NCBI GenBank assembly: GCA_900466875.1
Contig: UBNQ01000004.1
Span: 1-64,000, forward strand
DNA length: 64,000 nt
Direction of reading: 5' to 3'
Source of the DNA: Hyphomicrobiales bacterium
GTDB lineage: Bacteria; Pseudomonadota; Alphaproteobacteria; Rhizobiales; Rhizobiaceae
The notes under the pieces are model-generated. The model was not told where the DNA came from and searched no databases. It worked only from the letters and a program-made list of their open reading frames with translations. How positions within the stretch are numbered: the stretch's first letter is position 1; each line of letters begins with the position of its first letter. Made by a program: the position numbers and the translations under genes. Positions 42,940 to 51,607 of this stretch are shown piece by piece.

Positions 42940-43404
42940 ATGATATCCCAGAAAGCGAAATACGCGCTGAGAGCGCTTGCCGCGCTTGCGCAGGCCGACC
43001 CGGATGAGCCGATGCTGATTTCGGAGATCGCGGTCCAGCAGTCCATCCCGAAGAAGTTTCTGGAACAGATTCTGCTTGACCTGAAGCGCTCCGGCATCGT
43101 CATGAGCCGCCGCGGCAAGCAGGGTGGATATCTTCTCCTGAAACCCGCCGATGCGATTTCCTTCGGCGAGGTCCTGCGGCTCGTCGATGGCCCGATCGCC
43201 CCGCTGCCCTGTCTGTCTCAGACAGCCTACCGCAAATGCGACGACTGCGATGGCGAACACCTCTGCGAAATCCGCCACGTTTTCGCCCGCGTGGCCGATG
43301 CGACGCGTGACGTCCTGTTCAACACCACGATTGCCGATGCGATCGAAGGGGCAGGCGAGGGCACGCAGAAGCCCGTGCAGGTGCGTGAACTGCTGACGGC
43401 GTAA
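42940..43404 (+). CDS. Rrf2-family transcriptional regulator (probable cys regulator)
   Basis: A 154-residue winged-helix regulator. MISQKAKYALRALAALAQAD is the typical Rrf2 opening, followed by ISEIAVQQSIPKKFLEQILLDLKRSGIVMSRRGKQGGYLL, the helix-turn-helix and wing. Cys91, Cys100, Cys103 and Cys109 (PCLSQTAYRKCDDCDGEHLCE) form a cluster in the position where IscR and NsrR hold an Fe-S cluster, so redox or iron-sulfur sensing is possible. It is divergent from cysHDN, which suggests it controls sulfate assimilation, as CymR does in Firmicutes. ATG 42940 and GTG 42937 are adjacent possible starts. Confidence 0.88.
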   Translation: MISQKAKYALRALAALAQADPDEPMLISEIAVQQSIPKKFLEQILLDLKRSGIVMSRRGKQGGYLLLKPADAISFGEVLRLVDGPIAPLPCLSQTAYRKCDDCDGEHLCEIRHVFARVADATRDVLFNTTIADAIEGAGEGTQKPVQVRELLTA

Positions 43405-43420
43405 GCCCGGACTTGGTCCT

Positions 43421-43439
43421 TGTACCAAATTTTGGTACA
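43421..43439 (+). promoter_or_regulatory. Palindromic operator of the ParDE operon
   Basis: A perfect 19-bp palindrome, TGTACCAAA-T-TTTGGTACA, lies 20 bases before the antitoxin start. ParD-type antitoxins usually autoregulate by binding such a site. Confidence 0.65.
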
Positions 43440-43458
43440 CTAGGTCTCGGAGGTGCCA

Positions 43459-43704
43459 ATGGCTCGCAACACGTCCATTTCACTCGGAGATCATTTTTCC
43501 GGCTTTATCGACCGTCAGGTCGAAAGCGGGCGTTACGGTTCGGCCAGCGACGTCGTGCGCGCCGGCTTGCGGTTGCTTGAGGAACACGAAGCACGCGTCA
43601 AGGCGCTGCAGGATGCGCTGATCGCCGGTGAAGAGTCTGGAGAGCCGCAGCCGTTCGATAACGAGGCCTTCCTCAAGCGCATGCGCGAAAAGCATGGGCG
43701 CTGA
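43459..43704 (+). CDS. ParD-type antitoxin
   Basis: An 81-residue ribbon-helix-helix antitoxin (CC2985/ParD family). [43 protein letters not shown] is the characteristic DNA-binding half; the C-terminal [26 protein letters not shown] is the toxin-neutralising tail. ATG 43459 follows CGGAGGTGCC. It overlaps the toxin gene by 11 bases, which couples their translation, and it is preceded by a 19-bp palindrome that probably serves for autoregulation. Confidence 0.9.
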   Translation: MARNTSISLGDHFSGFIDRQVESGRYGSASDVVRAGLRLLEEHEARVKALQDALIAGEESGEPQPFDNEAFLKRMREKHGR

Positions 43705-43996
43705 CGGGGAAAAAGAATTTCGAATTTCCCCGCTCGCGCAACGCGATCTGGAAGAAATCTGGTCTTTTACCGTCGAAAAATGGTCATGGGAGCAGGCAGG
43801 AAAATACCATGCCGACTTGCTCCCGGCATGTGCATTGCTTGCTGGCGACCATGTGAAGGGACGCGAAGTCGATGTGCGGCGAGGATATAGCAAATATCCG
43901 GTCGGCTCGCATTTCGTGTTTTACAGGCAGCGTTCCTACGGAATTGAGATCATCCGCATTCTGCATCAACGGATGGATGTCAGTCGCCACCTCTGA
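43694..43996 (+). CDS. ParE-type toxin
   Basis: A 100-residue RelE/ParE superfamily toxin. [34 protein letters not shown] is the usual N-terminal half, and [29 protein letters not shown] is the conserved C-terminal half with the final HQRMD motif. ParE toxins inhibit DNA gyrase; this exact target is inferred from family. ATG 43694 overlaps the antitoxin end. The pair is a chromosomal stability module between the sulfur regulator and the sulfate transport genes. Confidence 0.88.
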   Translation: MGADGEKEFRISPLAQRDLEEIWSFTVEKWSWEQAGKYHADLLPACALLAGDHVKGREVDVRRGYSKYPVGSHFVFYRQRSYGIEIIRILHQRMDVSRHL

Positions 43997-44051
43997 ACTA
44001 TGTCGTGGGCGACCGCTGTGCTAATCTTCCTCCACAATCGAGGGACGTGGC

Positions 44052-44564
44052 ATGATCTCCGTGTCCATTGCAAAATCGGCTGAAGATTTCGAGGCTGCCG
44101 CGACCTTGTGCAGGGCGCTTGCGGAATGGGACGTCGCCATGGCCGCAACCCATGGCGTCGATCCGCAACTGGTGATGGATCTCTATCACGGTGAGACTGC
44201 CGCAAGCCTTGCCCGGCGTTATGCGCAACCGGGAACGGGAATGCTTCTGGCATCATGGGATGGCCAGCCGGCGGGATGCCTGGCGTTTTCTGTCTTCGAC
44301 GACACAGCGGACGAACTTCACAGGTTTTATGTCAATCCCGCCTTCCGGCGAAAAGGTATGGGCGGCGCATTGATGCGGGCGGTGATCCACGCTGTCGAAA
44401 CCCGCCGGAAGAGTACGCTGCTGGCGCACACCACCATCTACATGACCGATGCGATCGCGATCTATCGCGCCTTCGACTTCGATTTCTGCCCACCCTTTCG
44501 CGAGGTGCCAAAGGCGGTCGGCCATACCGAGATTTTCCTCAAACGCGACGCAAAACCAGGCTGA
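44052..44564 (+). CDS. GNAT family N-acetyltransferase
   Basis: A 170-residue acetyltransferase. The N-terminal ISVSIAKSAEDFEAAATLCRALAEWD and the acetyl-CoA-binding motif A segment RFYVNPAFRRKGMGGALMRAVIHAVE (with the R-x-x-G-x-G/A pattern) are clear. YMTDAIAIYRAFDFDFCPPF completes the fold. The substrate is unknown. GAGGGACGTGGC precedes the ATG. It is a single gene, 55 bases after the ParE toxin and 251 bases before the sulfate-binding protein gene. Confidence 0.85.
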   Translation: MISVSIAKSAEDFEAAATLCRALAEWDVAMAATHGVDPQLVMDLYHGETAASLARRYAQPGTGMLLASWDGQPAGCLAFSVFDDTADELHRFYVNPAFRRKGMGGALMRAVIHAVETRRKSTLLAHTTIYMTDAIAIYRAFDFDFCPPFREVPKAVGHTEIFLKRDAKPG

Positions 44565-44815
44565 AATCTTGCTCTGGAACGAATTCCTGCGGGATTGCGT
44601 TTTTGCCGTTCGGTGTTTTCCCGATGCTGCCGTTCTGTGAACTCATGCTCACGGAGCGCATTCTTTGTCGCCCGAACCCGCCCGAGGGAAACAGTTTTGC
44701 CTTCTTTTCGCCGTGAATTGACTAAGACGACCTGACCGATAGAGTTTAGCCCGGATGACAGGCCCCCAATTTACGGGGCCCAAGCGAATGGCCAAGGCTT
44801 CACAGGAGAGACCCT

Positions 44816-45853
44816 ATGCTGAACTTCACCGATGGGATTGGAAAGCGGCTTGCCATGCTCGCGCTCGGCATGACGCTTGCCGCTGGCAGCATTGCACCGG
44901 CCTTTGCCGAGACACAGCTTCTGAACGTGTCCTACGATCCGACCCGCGAACTCTACAAGGATTTCAACGCGGCTTTCGCCAAGCACTGGAAGGCCGAGGG
45001 CGGCGATGATGTGACCATCCGCCAGTCGCATGGCGGCTCCGGCGCTCAGGCACGCTCGGTGATTGACGGTCTCGAAGCCGATGTCGTGACGCTGGCGCTG
45101 GAAAGCGATATCAACGCCATCCAGAAAACCGGCAAGATCAAGGAAGACTGGCGTACCCGTCTTCCGAACAATGCCTCGCCTTACACCTCGACGATCGTTT
45201 TCCTCGTCCGCAAGGGTAACCCGAAGGGCATCAAGAACTGGGGCGACCTGGTGAAGGGTGACGTTCAGATCGTTACGCCTAATCCGAAGACGTCGGGCGG
45301 TGCGCGCTGGAACTACCTAGCGGCCTGGGCCTGGGCGAATGAAGAATTCAAGGGCGACCAGGACAAGATCAAGGCCTATATCGCCGACCTCTACAAGCGC
45401 GCCCCGGTTCTCGATACCGGTGCCCGTGGCTCTACGGTCACCTTCGCGCAGCGCCAGATCGGCGACGTTCTGCTCGCCTGGGAAAACGAGGCCTACCTCG
45501 CTGGTGAGGAATTCGGCAAGGACGCCTTCGACATCGTTGTACCGCCGATCTCGATCCTCGCGGAACCGCCGGTCGCCGTCGTCGATGCGACGGTCGATGC
45601 CAAGGGCACCCGCAAGGTCGCCGAAGCCTATCTTCAGTATCTCTATTCCGATGAAGGCCAGAACATTGCGGCCAAGCACTTCTACCGCCCCTCGAAGCGT
45701 GAAGTGGTGCAGCCGGATCTCCTCAAGCAGCTGCCGGACATCAAGCTCGTCACCATCGACGACCCGCTCTTCGGCGGCTGGAAGAAGGCGCAGCCCGAGC
45801 ACTTCGGTGACGGCGGCATTTTTGACCAGATCTACAAGCCCGGCGCCAAGTAA
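44816..45853 (+). CDS. sbp: Sulfate-binding periplasmic protein
   Basis: The 345-residue periplasmic binding component of the sulfate/thiosulfate ABC importer. The signal peptide ends GSIAPAFA near residue 31, with a mature start [23 protein letters not shown]. This and the [27 protein letters not shown] segment are diagnostic for Sbp/Cys[23 protein letters not shown] forms the second lobe. AGGAGAGACCCT precedes the ATG. It starts the operon sbp-cysT-cysW-cysA. Sbp and CysP share this fold; the name is used in the family sense. Confidence 0.93.
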   Translation: MLNFTDGIGKRLAMLALGMTLAAGSIAPAFAETQLLNVSYDPTRELYKDFNAAFAKHWKAEGGDDVTIRQSHGGSGAQARSVIDGLEADVVTLALESDINAIQKTGKIKEDWRTRLPNNASPYTSTIVFLVRKGNPKGIKNWGDLVKGDVQIVTPNPKTSGGARWNYLAAWAWANEEFKGDQDKIKAYIADLYKRAPVLDTGARGSTVTFAQRQIGDVLLAWENEAYLAGEEFGKDAFDIVVPPISILAEPPVAVVDATVDAKGTRKVAEAYLQYLYSDEGQNIAAKHFYRPSKREVVQPDLLKQLPDIKLVTIDDPLFGGWKKAQPEHFGDGGIFDQIYKPGAK

Positions 45854-45952
45854 TCCCATCCATCACTTGGGCAAGTGACACTGACGGCACGGTGCGGTAG
45901 CTTATCCGCACCGTTGCCATGTCGGGCCTGAACGCAGAATTCGGAACCAAGC

Positions 45953-46810
45953 ATGACCGCATCCGCCACCGCTTCCAAGGCGGGCTGGAGATTGAAACAG
46001 CCGAGCATCATCCCGGGTTTCGGGTTGACGCTCGGTTTTTCGCTCGCCTACCTGTCGCTGATCATTCTCATACCCATTGCCGGCCTTCTCTGGCGTACGG
46101 CCGAACTCGGCTGGTCAGGCTTTTTTGCCATCCTGTCCGACGAACGAACGATCAGGGCGCTTTACATCTCGTTTGGCACGGCTTTCATCGCCGCGCTGGT
46201 CAACGTCATCTTCGGCACGCTGCTCGCCTGGGTGCTCACCCGTTACCGATTTCCCGGACGCCGGTTGATCGACGCCATGGTCGATCTTCCTTTTGCGTTG
46301 CCGACGGCGGTGGCCGGTATCGCATTTGCCTCGCTTTATGCGCCGAATGGCTGGATCGGCTCGCTTTTCATGCCGTTCCGCATCGCGTTCACGCCGATCG
46401 GCATCGTCATCGCCCTGATCTTCATCGGTCTGCCCTTCGTCGTGCGCACCGTGCAGCCGATCATGGAAGAGATCGATAAGGAAGTTGAGGAAGCTGCTGC
46501 CACGCTCGGCGCCAACCGTTTCCAGACGATCTTCAACGTTCTTCTGCCTGGCCTGACCCCCGCCATACTCACCGGCTTTGCGCTGGCATTCGCCCGTGGC
46601 GTCGGTGAATACGGCTCTGTCATCTTCATTGCCGGCAACATCCCTTACGTCTCGGAAATCGCCCCGCTGCTGATCGTCATCCGGCTGGAGGAATTCAACT
46701 ATGCCGGCGCAACCGCAATCGCCACGATCATGCTGCTGATTTCCTTTGCCATGCTTCTGGTGATCAACCTCATCCAGGCCTGGAGCCGCAAGAGGTATGG
46801 CAATGCGTGA
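45953..46810 (+). CDS. cysT: Sulfate ABC transporter permease CysT (CysU)
   Basis: A 285-residue inner-membrane permease of the sulfate importer with six or seven helices. PSIIPGFGLTLGFSLAYLSLIILIPIAGLLWRTAELGW is the family N-terminus. The EAA loop EEAAATLGANRFQTIFNVLLPGLTP (about residue 180) contacts the ATPase. GVGEYGSVIFIAGNIPYVSEIAPLLI follows. It lies 99 bases after sbp. A palindromic repeat separates it from cysW. Confidence 0.93.
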   Translation: MTASATASKAGWRLKQPSIIPGFGLTLGFSLAYLSLIILIPIAGLLWRTAELGWSGFFAILSDERTIRALYISFGTAFIAALVNVIFGTLLAWVLTRYRFPGRRLIDAMVDLPFALPTAVAGIAFASLYAPNGWIGSLFMPFRIAFTPIGIVIALIFIGLPFVVRTVQPIMEEIDKEVEEAAATLGANRFQTIFNVLLPGLTPAILTGFALAFARGVGEYGSVIFIAGNIPYVSEIAPLLIVIRLEEFNYAGATAIATIMLLISFAMLLVINLIQAWSRKRYGNA

Positions 46811-46835
46811 GCGGATCGAACTGCGTGTCGCGGGT

Positions 46836-46974
46836 GCCCCTCACCCTAACCCTCTCCCCGCAGGCGGGGCGAGGGGACTTGCCCTGCTCGGCCTTGAAGG
46901 GAATAGAGACGTTGCGGCTAGTGTCCTTCTCCCCGTCATTACGGGGAGAAGGTGGCGGCAGCCGGATGAGGGGC
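46836..46974. repeat. RIME-like palindromic repeat between cysT and cysW
   Basis: A mosaic intergenic palindrome. The ends GCCCCTCA (46836-46843) and TGAGGGGC (46967-46974) are complementary. Inside are a smaller hairpin around 46853-46880 and a perfect 12-bp stem-loop at 46925-46952 (CCTTCTCCCCGT, CATT, then its complement). This pattern, with CTTCTCCCC/GGGGAGAAGG cores, is characteristic of rhizobial RIME/REP-type elements. It could act at mRNA level between two operon genes. Confidence 0.75.
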
Positions 46975-47004
46975 AACCCCTCCTGACATCAACGGAGGGC
47001 GCAA

Positions 47005-47865
47005 ATGTCCAATAACCGCCGCATCTCCTTCCGCAACCCGGCAGACGAAAGCTTCTCCACCAAGCTCGTCCTCGTCTGTCTGTCGCTCGTCTTCCTCGGC
47101 TTTTTTCTCTTCCTGCCGCTCGTCGTGGTTTTCGTCGAAGCATTTCGCAAGGGCGGGGAAGCCTATTATGAAGCTCTGGCCGAACCCGACGCCTGGGCCG
47201 CCATCCGGCTGACGCTGACGGTGGCGGCGATTGCCGTGCCGCTCAATCTCATCTTCGGTCTGGCCGCCTCCTGGGCGATCGCCAAGTTCGAGTTCAAGGG
47301 CAAGGCCTTCCTCATCACCCTGATCGACCTGCCATTCTCGATCTCGCCGGTCATTTCCGGCCTCGTCTACGTGCTGCTCTTCGGCACCGGCAGCCTGCTT
47401 GGCCCATGGCTGAAAAGCTACGGTATCGAGATCCTGTTTGCCGTGCCCGGCATCGTGCTTGCCACCGTCTTCGTCACCTTTCCCTTCGTGGCGCGCGAAC
47501 TGATCCCGCTGATGCAGGATCAGGGCACCGGCGATGAGGAGGCCGCGCTTTCGCTCGGCGCGTCCGGCTGGCAGACCTTCTGGTATGTGACGCTGCCCAA
47601 TATCAAATGGGGCCTGCTGTACGGCGTGCTGCTCTGTAATGCCCGCGCCATGGGCGAGTTCGGCGCCGTTTCGGTCGTTTCTGGCCGTATTCGCGGGCTC
47701 ACCAACACAATGCCGCTGCATGTCGAGATACTCTATAATGAGTACAACATGGTTGCCGCCTTTGCCGTGGCCTCGCTGCTGGCCCTTCTGGCCCTCGTCA
47801 CGCTCGCCTTGAAAACCTTTCTCGAACTTCGGTTCGGTGCCGGCAATGCCGGCGGCCGGCACTAG
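47005..47865 (+). CDS. cysW: Sulfate ABC transporter permease CysW
   Basis: The 286-residue second permease of the sulfate importer. KLVLVCLSLVFLGFFLFLPLVVVFVEAFRKG is the first helix; GDEEAALSLGASGWQTFWYVTLPNIKWG is the EAA loop; ARAMGEFGAVSVVSGRIRGLTNTMPLHVEILYNEYNMVAAF is a CysW-specific stretch. It pairs with CysT and CysA. A palindromic repeat occupies most of the 194-base gap upstream, and GGAGGGCGCAA gives its own ribosome binding site. cysA follows after 12 bases. Confidence 0.93.
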   Translation: MSNNRRISFRNPADESFSTKLVLVCLSLVFLGFFLFLPLVVVFVEAFRKGGEAYYEALAEPDAWAAIRLTLTVAAIAVPLNLIFGLAASWAIAKFEFKGKAFLITLIDLPFSISPVISGLVYVLLFGTGSLLGPWLKSYGIEILFAVPGIVLATVFVTFPFVARELIPLMQDQGTGDEEAALSLGASGWQTFWYVTLPNIKWGLLYGVLLCNARAMGEFGAVSVVSGRIRGLTNTMPLHVEILYNEYNMVAAFAVASLLALLALVTLALKTFLELRFGAGNAGGRH

Positions 47866-47877
47866 GATACTCTGCGT

Positions 47878-48915
47878 ATGGAAGTCAAAATCAACAATAT
47901 CCGCAAGGAATTCGACCGCTTCGCCGCCCTGCGCGAGGTGTCCCTGAACATCGCGTCCGGCGAACTGATCGCGCTGCTCGGGCCCTCCGGTTCCGGCAAG
48001 ACCACGCTTCTGCGCCTGATCGCCGGCCTGGATTTCCCGACGGCCGGCCAGATCTTCTTTGGGCAGGAAGACGCCTCGCACCACTCGGTGCAGGATCGCA
48101 ATGTCGGCTTCGTTTTCCAGCATTACGCGCTGTTTCGCCATATGACGGTCGCGCAGAATATCGGATTCGGCCTCAAGGTGCGCCCCTCGGCCACCCGCCC
48201 GCCGAAGAGCGAGATCAAAAAGCGCGTCTCCGACCTGCTCGACATGGTGCAGCTGTCGGGGCTGGAAAACCGCTATCCGAACCAGCTTTCCGGCGGCCAG
48301 CGCCAGCGCGTGGCGCTTGCCCGCGCGATGGCGATCGAACCCCGCATCCTGCTTCTCGACGAACCTTTCGGCGCCCTTGATGCCAAGGTGCGCAAGGAAC
48401 TGCGCCGCTGGCTGCGCGAATTCCACGACCGCACCGGCCACACGACCGTCTTCGTCACCCACGACCAGGAGGAGGCGCTGGAACTCGCAGACCGCGTCGT
48501 CGTCATGAGCCAGGGCAAGATCGAACAGGTCGGCTCGGCCGATGACGTTTACGACCGGCCGCAGTCGCCTTTCGTGTTCTCCTTCATCGGCGAATCCTCG
48601 CATCTGCCGGTCGAGGTGAAGGACGGCACGGTCCTGTTCCAGGGGGAACCGATTGGTATTTCGGGCACGGCCGATGCTGCCGGCGATCTTTTCTTCCGTC
48701 CGGAAGACGTGGTGTTGACCGATGATCGGGAAGCGCTGTCCGGCAAGGTCACCGCCTCACGGCGTCTGGCCGGTACCCGCATCGCCGAGATCGACATCGC
48801 CAACAATGGCCACGATCCCTTCCATGTCGAAGTGGAAGTGCCGCTGCACGCACCGATCGAACTTGGCTCCGAAGCCCGCTTCCGCCCGACCCGCTGGAAA
48901 ATCTTCCCGAAATGA
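47878..48915 (+). CDS. cysA: Sulfate/thiosulfate ABC transporter ATPase CysA
   Basis: The 345-residue ATPase of the sulfate importer. Walker [17 protein letters not shown], signature [20 protein letters not shown], Walker [20 protein letters not shown] and the switch [20 protein letters not shown] are all intact. The C-terminal TOBE-like domain ([19 protein letters not shown] onward) is typical for CysA. It is the last gene of sbp-cysT-cysW-cysA; a long GC-rich hairpin follows. Confidence 0.95.
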   Translation: MEVKINNIRKEFDRFAALREVSLNIASGELIALLGPSGSGKTTLLRLIAGLDFPTAGQIFFGQEDASHHSVQDRNVGFVFQHYALFRHMTVAQNIGFGLKVRPSATRPPKSEIKKRVSDLLDMVQLSGLENRYPNQLSGGQRQRVALARAMAIEPRILLLDEPFGALDAKVRKELRRWLREFHDRTGHTTVFVTHDQEEALELADRVVVMSQGKIEQVGSADDVYDRPQSPFVFSFIGESSHLPVEVKDGTVLFQGEPIGISGTADAAGDLFFRPEDVVLTDDREALSGKVTASRRLAGTRIAEIDIANNGHDPFHVEVEVPLHAPIELGSEARFRPTRWKIFPK

Positions 48916-48935
48916 CGAGGCCGCCGCTCGGCTGT

Positions 48936-48962
48936 CCGCGGGCCTTCACCTAAGGCCCGCGG
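48936..48962 (+). terminator. Hairpin after cysA
   Basis: A perfect 11-bp stem (arms 48936-48946 and 48952-48962, 5-base loop) lies 21 bases after the cysA stop. There is no T-run, so it may be a 3' stabilising structure rather than a Rho-independent terminator. Confidence 0.5.
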
Positions 48963-49092
48963 CCGCATCGCGTCCGAACCTGTCATTCATGTATAGGCTC
49001 ATGTGTCGCGGCCGCTACATCTTTAAGGCGTAAGACTCGATAAATAGAAATGCGTTAAGGCACTTGCGGTTCAACGTCTTTATAGGCTTCCA

Positions 49093-50232
49093 ATGTCGGC
49101 TCAAGTCGATGAAACCTGCCAACCGGAGCAGCATCAGCTGCTACCTTCGACTGTAGTCGATACCTCTCCAGAACCTCGCCAGACATTGTTCGCGCGTTTT
49201 CTCCGCGCCGCCAATCAGAACAGGGGGAGCCGCAAAGGCCCCTTGCCGGAAGAGATGGAAAAGGCGCTGGCCATTCTTGCGACCCAGCCCAATGCCAGCG
49301 CAGGCCTCGTTCGGCTTGGCGACAAGCGCATCCTGCTGTCCGATTGCGAGCAGGCTTTCGTCATGTATGCCAAGCACGGCCATTCGCTGGTGGCGTTGTT
49401 CGATCCGGTCGGTCCGCAGCACCTGTGGCCGGAACTGCTGGAAAAGTTCATGGCGACGGCGCGCGGTCAGGGCTGCCGGCCGGTCTTCTATCAGGTTTCG
49501 AAAGCCTTTCTGCCGCATGCCTTCGACAGCGGCCTGCGACCCTACAAGCTGGGTGAGCAGGCGGTGGTCGATCTGACGCGTTTCGACCTGAAGGGCGGCG
49601 CCTGGCTGAAACTGCGTCGCTCGATCAATCGCGCCGAACGGGACGGGCTGGAATTTTCCATGCTGCCCGCCGAACAGGTGCCCGAGGTGATCGATGAGCT
49701 TCTGTCGGTCTCGCACGCCTGGCTCGCCTCCCATAACGCATCGGAAAAGGGCTTTTCGCTGGGTACCTTCGATCTTGCCTATGTCAAGGCATGCCCGGTG
49801 GCGATCATCCGCATGGAAGGCCGCATTGTCGCTTTCGCCAATATCCTCGAAGCCGGCCAGCATGGCGATGCCTTCATCGATCTCATGCGCCACATCCCCG
49901 ATACCCATCGCGGCATGATGGACCTGCTCTTCGTGCGGATCATGGAACATATGAAAGCGCGCGGTTTCCGCACCCTCAATCTGGGCATGGCGCCGCTTGC
50001 AGGCCTTGCCGATCATCATTACGCGCCGCTCTGGAACCGCCTTGGCCGCGAGATCTTCGAATTCGGCGAGCGTTTCTACAATTTCCGCGGCGTGCAGGCC
50101 TTCAAGTCCAAGTTCGATCCGGTCTGGCAGCCGCGTTATCTCGTCGTCTCCGGCCGCGGCCTTCCGCTGACCTCGATCTTTGACGTCACCATGCTGATCG
50201 GCGGCGGGCTGCGCGGGATCCTTCGCCGATGA
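49093..50232 (+). CDS. Soluble phosphatidylglycerol lysyltransferase-like protein (MprF/LpiA C-terminal domain only)
   Basis: A 379-residue protein matching only the cytoplasmic synthase domain of MprF/LpiA enzymes, which transfer lysine from lysyl-tRNA to phosphatidylglycerol. Seen are GLVRLGDKRILLSDCEQAFVMYAKHGHSLVALFDPVG, a central LKLRRSINRAERDGLEFSMLP, and the closing FNFRGVQAFKSKFDPVWQPRYLVV, the DUF2156 double-GNAT fold. No membrane helices are present, while LpiA proteins are about 860 residues with a large flippase domain. The gap upstream has no coding remnant, so this is not a simple truncation. It overlaps the AcvB gene by 4 bases, and AcvB hydrolyses lysyl-phosphatidylglycerol, which supports a role in that lipid cycle. 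Confidence 0.82.
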   Translation: MSAQVDETCQPEQHQLLPSTVVDTSPEPRQTLFARFLRAANQNRGSRKGPLPEEMEKALAILATQPNASAGLVRLGDKRILLSDCEQAFVMYAKHGHSLVALFDPVGPQHLWPELLEKFMATARGQGCRPVFYQVSKAFLPHAFDSGLRPYKLGEQAVVDLTRFDLKGGAWLKLRRSINRAERDGLEFSMLPAEQVPEVIDELLSVSHAWLASHNASEKGFSLGTFDLAYVKACPVAIIRMEGRIVAFANILEAGQHGDAFIDLMRHIPDTHRGMMDLLFVRIMEHMKARGFRTLNLGMAPLAGLADHHYAPLWNRLGREIFEFGERFYNFRGVQAFKSKFDPVWQPRYLVVSGRGLPLTSIFDVTMLIGGGLRGILRR

Positions 50233-51596
50233 GGGCGCTGCCGGTTATCGTCGCAGCGATTACGCTGCTTGCCGGTGCCGTCGAATTCTATCGCACGCAT
50301 TTTGGGCAAGATGAGATCGTCAGTCTGCCGACCTCCCGCATCAGCGATCCGCAGGGCACTGAAAAGGGTATCGTCGTTCTTCTGTCGGATGCCGATGGCT
50401 GGGGCGGCGCGGAAGAGCGCATGTCCGACGCATTGACTGCCGATGGCGCCGTGGTCGTAGGCGTCGATCTGCCGGATTATTACGCCGAGCTTGGCGAGCA
50501 AAAACGGGACTGCCTCTACCTCGTTTCCGATATCGAGGAACTGAGCCGTCAGATCCATCGAGACCGGGAGATGGTGACCTATCGCCCGCCGCTCGTGGCA
50601 GGCATCGGTGCCGGCGGATCGCTGGCGCTGGCAATCGCGGCCCAGACGCCGTCCTCCACCATCGGCGCAACGCTTGCCGTCGACCCGGAAGCGTCTATCC
50701 CGCTATCAAAGATCCTCTGCACGCCCGCGCCGAAGAAAAGTGTCGACGGCGGCATGAGCTACGGCCTGACGGTCGGCGCATTGCCGAACGCCGTCGATGT
50801 CGTCTTCACGCCTGAAGCCGCCACGGCCGGGCGGAACCATGTCGATGATCTCAGGCGCACCCATCCCGGCATCGAAGTGACGGCGCAGGACGGTGCCTCG
50901 GAAGCCGCGCTGCTTGCCGCCTCCCGCAGCGTGCTCACCGCTTCTGCTTCGGCCGGTTCCCCGCTCGACCTGCCGATCATCCCCATCGAGGCACAGCCGA
51001 CCCGCAACACCATGGCGATCATTTACTCCGGTGACGGCGGCTGGCGCGATATCGACCAGAAACTCGGCGCCTATCTGCAGGAAGAGGGGATCCCGGTCGT
51101 CGGTGTCGATGCGCTGCGTTATTTCTGGAACGAGAAGACGCCGGAACAGACTGCTGCAGACCTTTCCCGCATCATCGCCAGCTACCGCGAGCGCTGGAAG
51201 GTCGAAAACGTCGTGCTGATCGGCTATTCCTTCGGCGCCAACATTCTGCCCGCCACCTATCGCCTGCTGCCGAAAGACGATCGGGATGCCGTGCGGCTGG
51301 TGTCGCTTCTGGCGCTGTCGCATCAGGCCGATTTCGAGATCGCCGTGACCGGCTGGCTCGGTTATGCCGGAATCGGCAAGCATGGCGATCCGGTCGATGA
51401 CCTGAGCGACATGGAGCCTGCCAAAATCCAGTGCATCTACGGTGTCGAGGAAGAGGATACCGCCTGCCCGGACCTGTCTGAGATGCCCGGTGTCGATCTC
51501 CAGTCACGCCCCGGCGGGCACCATTTCGATGGCGATTACCGCGCGCTGAACCGGCTGATCGTCGACCGGCTGGACCAGGTCTTGTCCGTTATGTGA
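50229..51596 (+). CDS. acvB: AcvB/VirJ-like lysyl-phosphatidylglycerol hydrolase
   Basis: A 455-residue periplasmic alpha/beta-hydrolase. An N-terminal signal/anchor (ALPVIVAAITLLAGAVEF) is followed by an N-terminal domain and then the VirJ domain: IIYSGDGGWRDIDQKLGAYLQEEGIPVVGVDALRYFW, the nucleophile motif VLIGYSFGANILPATYRL (G-Y-S-F-G, near residue 335) and a C-terminal GGHHFDGDYRALNRL with the catalytic His. AcvB of Agrobacterium removes lysine from lysyl-phosphatidylglycerol and affects virulence; the same activity is expected here. The ATG overlaps the upstream lysyltransferase-like gene by 4 bases, and the pair matches the lpiA-acvB order. Confidence 0.88.
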   Translation: MRALPVIVAAITLLAGAVEFYRTHFGQDEIVSLPTSRISDPQGTEKGIVVLLSDADGWGGAEERMSDALTADGAVVVGVDLPDYYAELGEQKRDCLYLVSDIEELSRQIHRDREMVTYRPPLVAGIGAGGSLALAIAAQTPSSTIGATLAVDPEASIPLSKILCTPAPKKSVDGGMSYGLTVGALPNAVDVVFTPEAATAGRNHVDDLRRTHPGIEVTAQDGASEAALLAASRSVLTASASAGSPLDLPIIPIEAQPTRNTMAIIYSGDGGWRDIDQKLGAYLQEEGIPVVGVDALRYFWNEKTPEQTAADLSRIIASYRERWKVENVVLIGYSFGANILPATYRLLPKDDRDAVRLVSLLALSHQADFEIAVTGWLGYAGIGKHGDPVDDLSDMEPAKIQCIYGVEEEDTACPDLSEMPGVDLQSRPGGHHFDGDYRALNRLIVDRLDQVLSVM

Positions 51597-51607
51597 GGCC
51601 AAAAACC

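Noticed and set aside
44761..44780. GGCCCC...GGGGCC hairpin in the sbp leader considered as a riboswitch.
   Set aside because: It is a single simple stem and does not show the known SAM-II or other riboswitch core pattern.
46939..48603. A 554-codon minus-strand frame opposite cysW and cysA.
   Set aside because: It has the low-complexity Asp/Gly/His/Arg-rich composition of an antisense shadow and crosses two real genes and the repeat.
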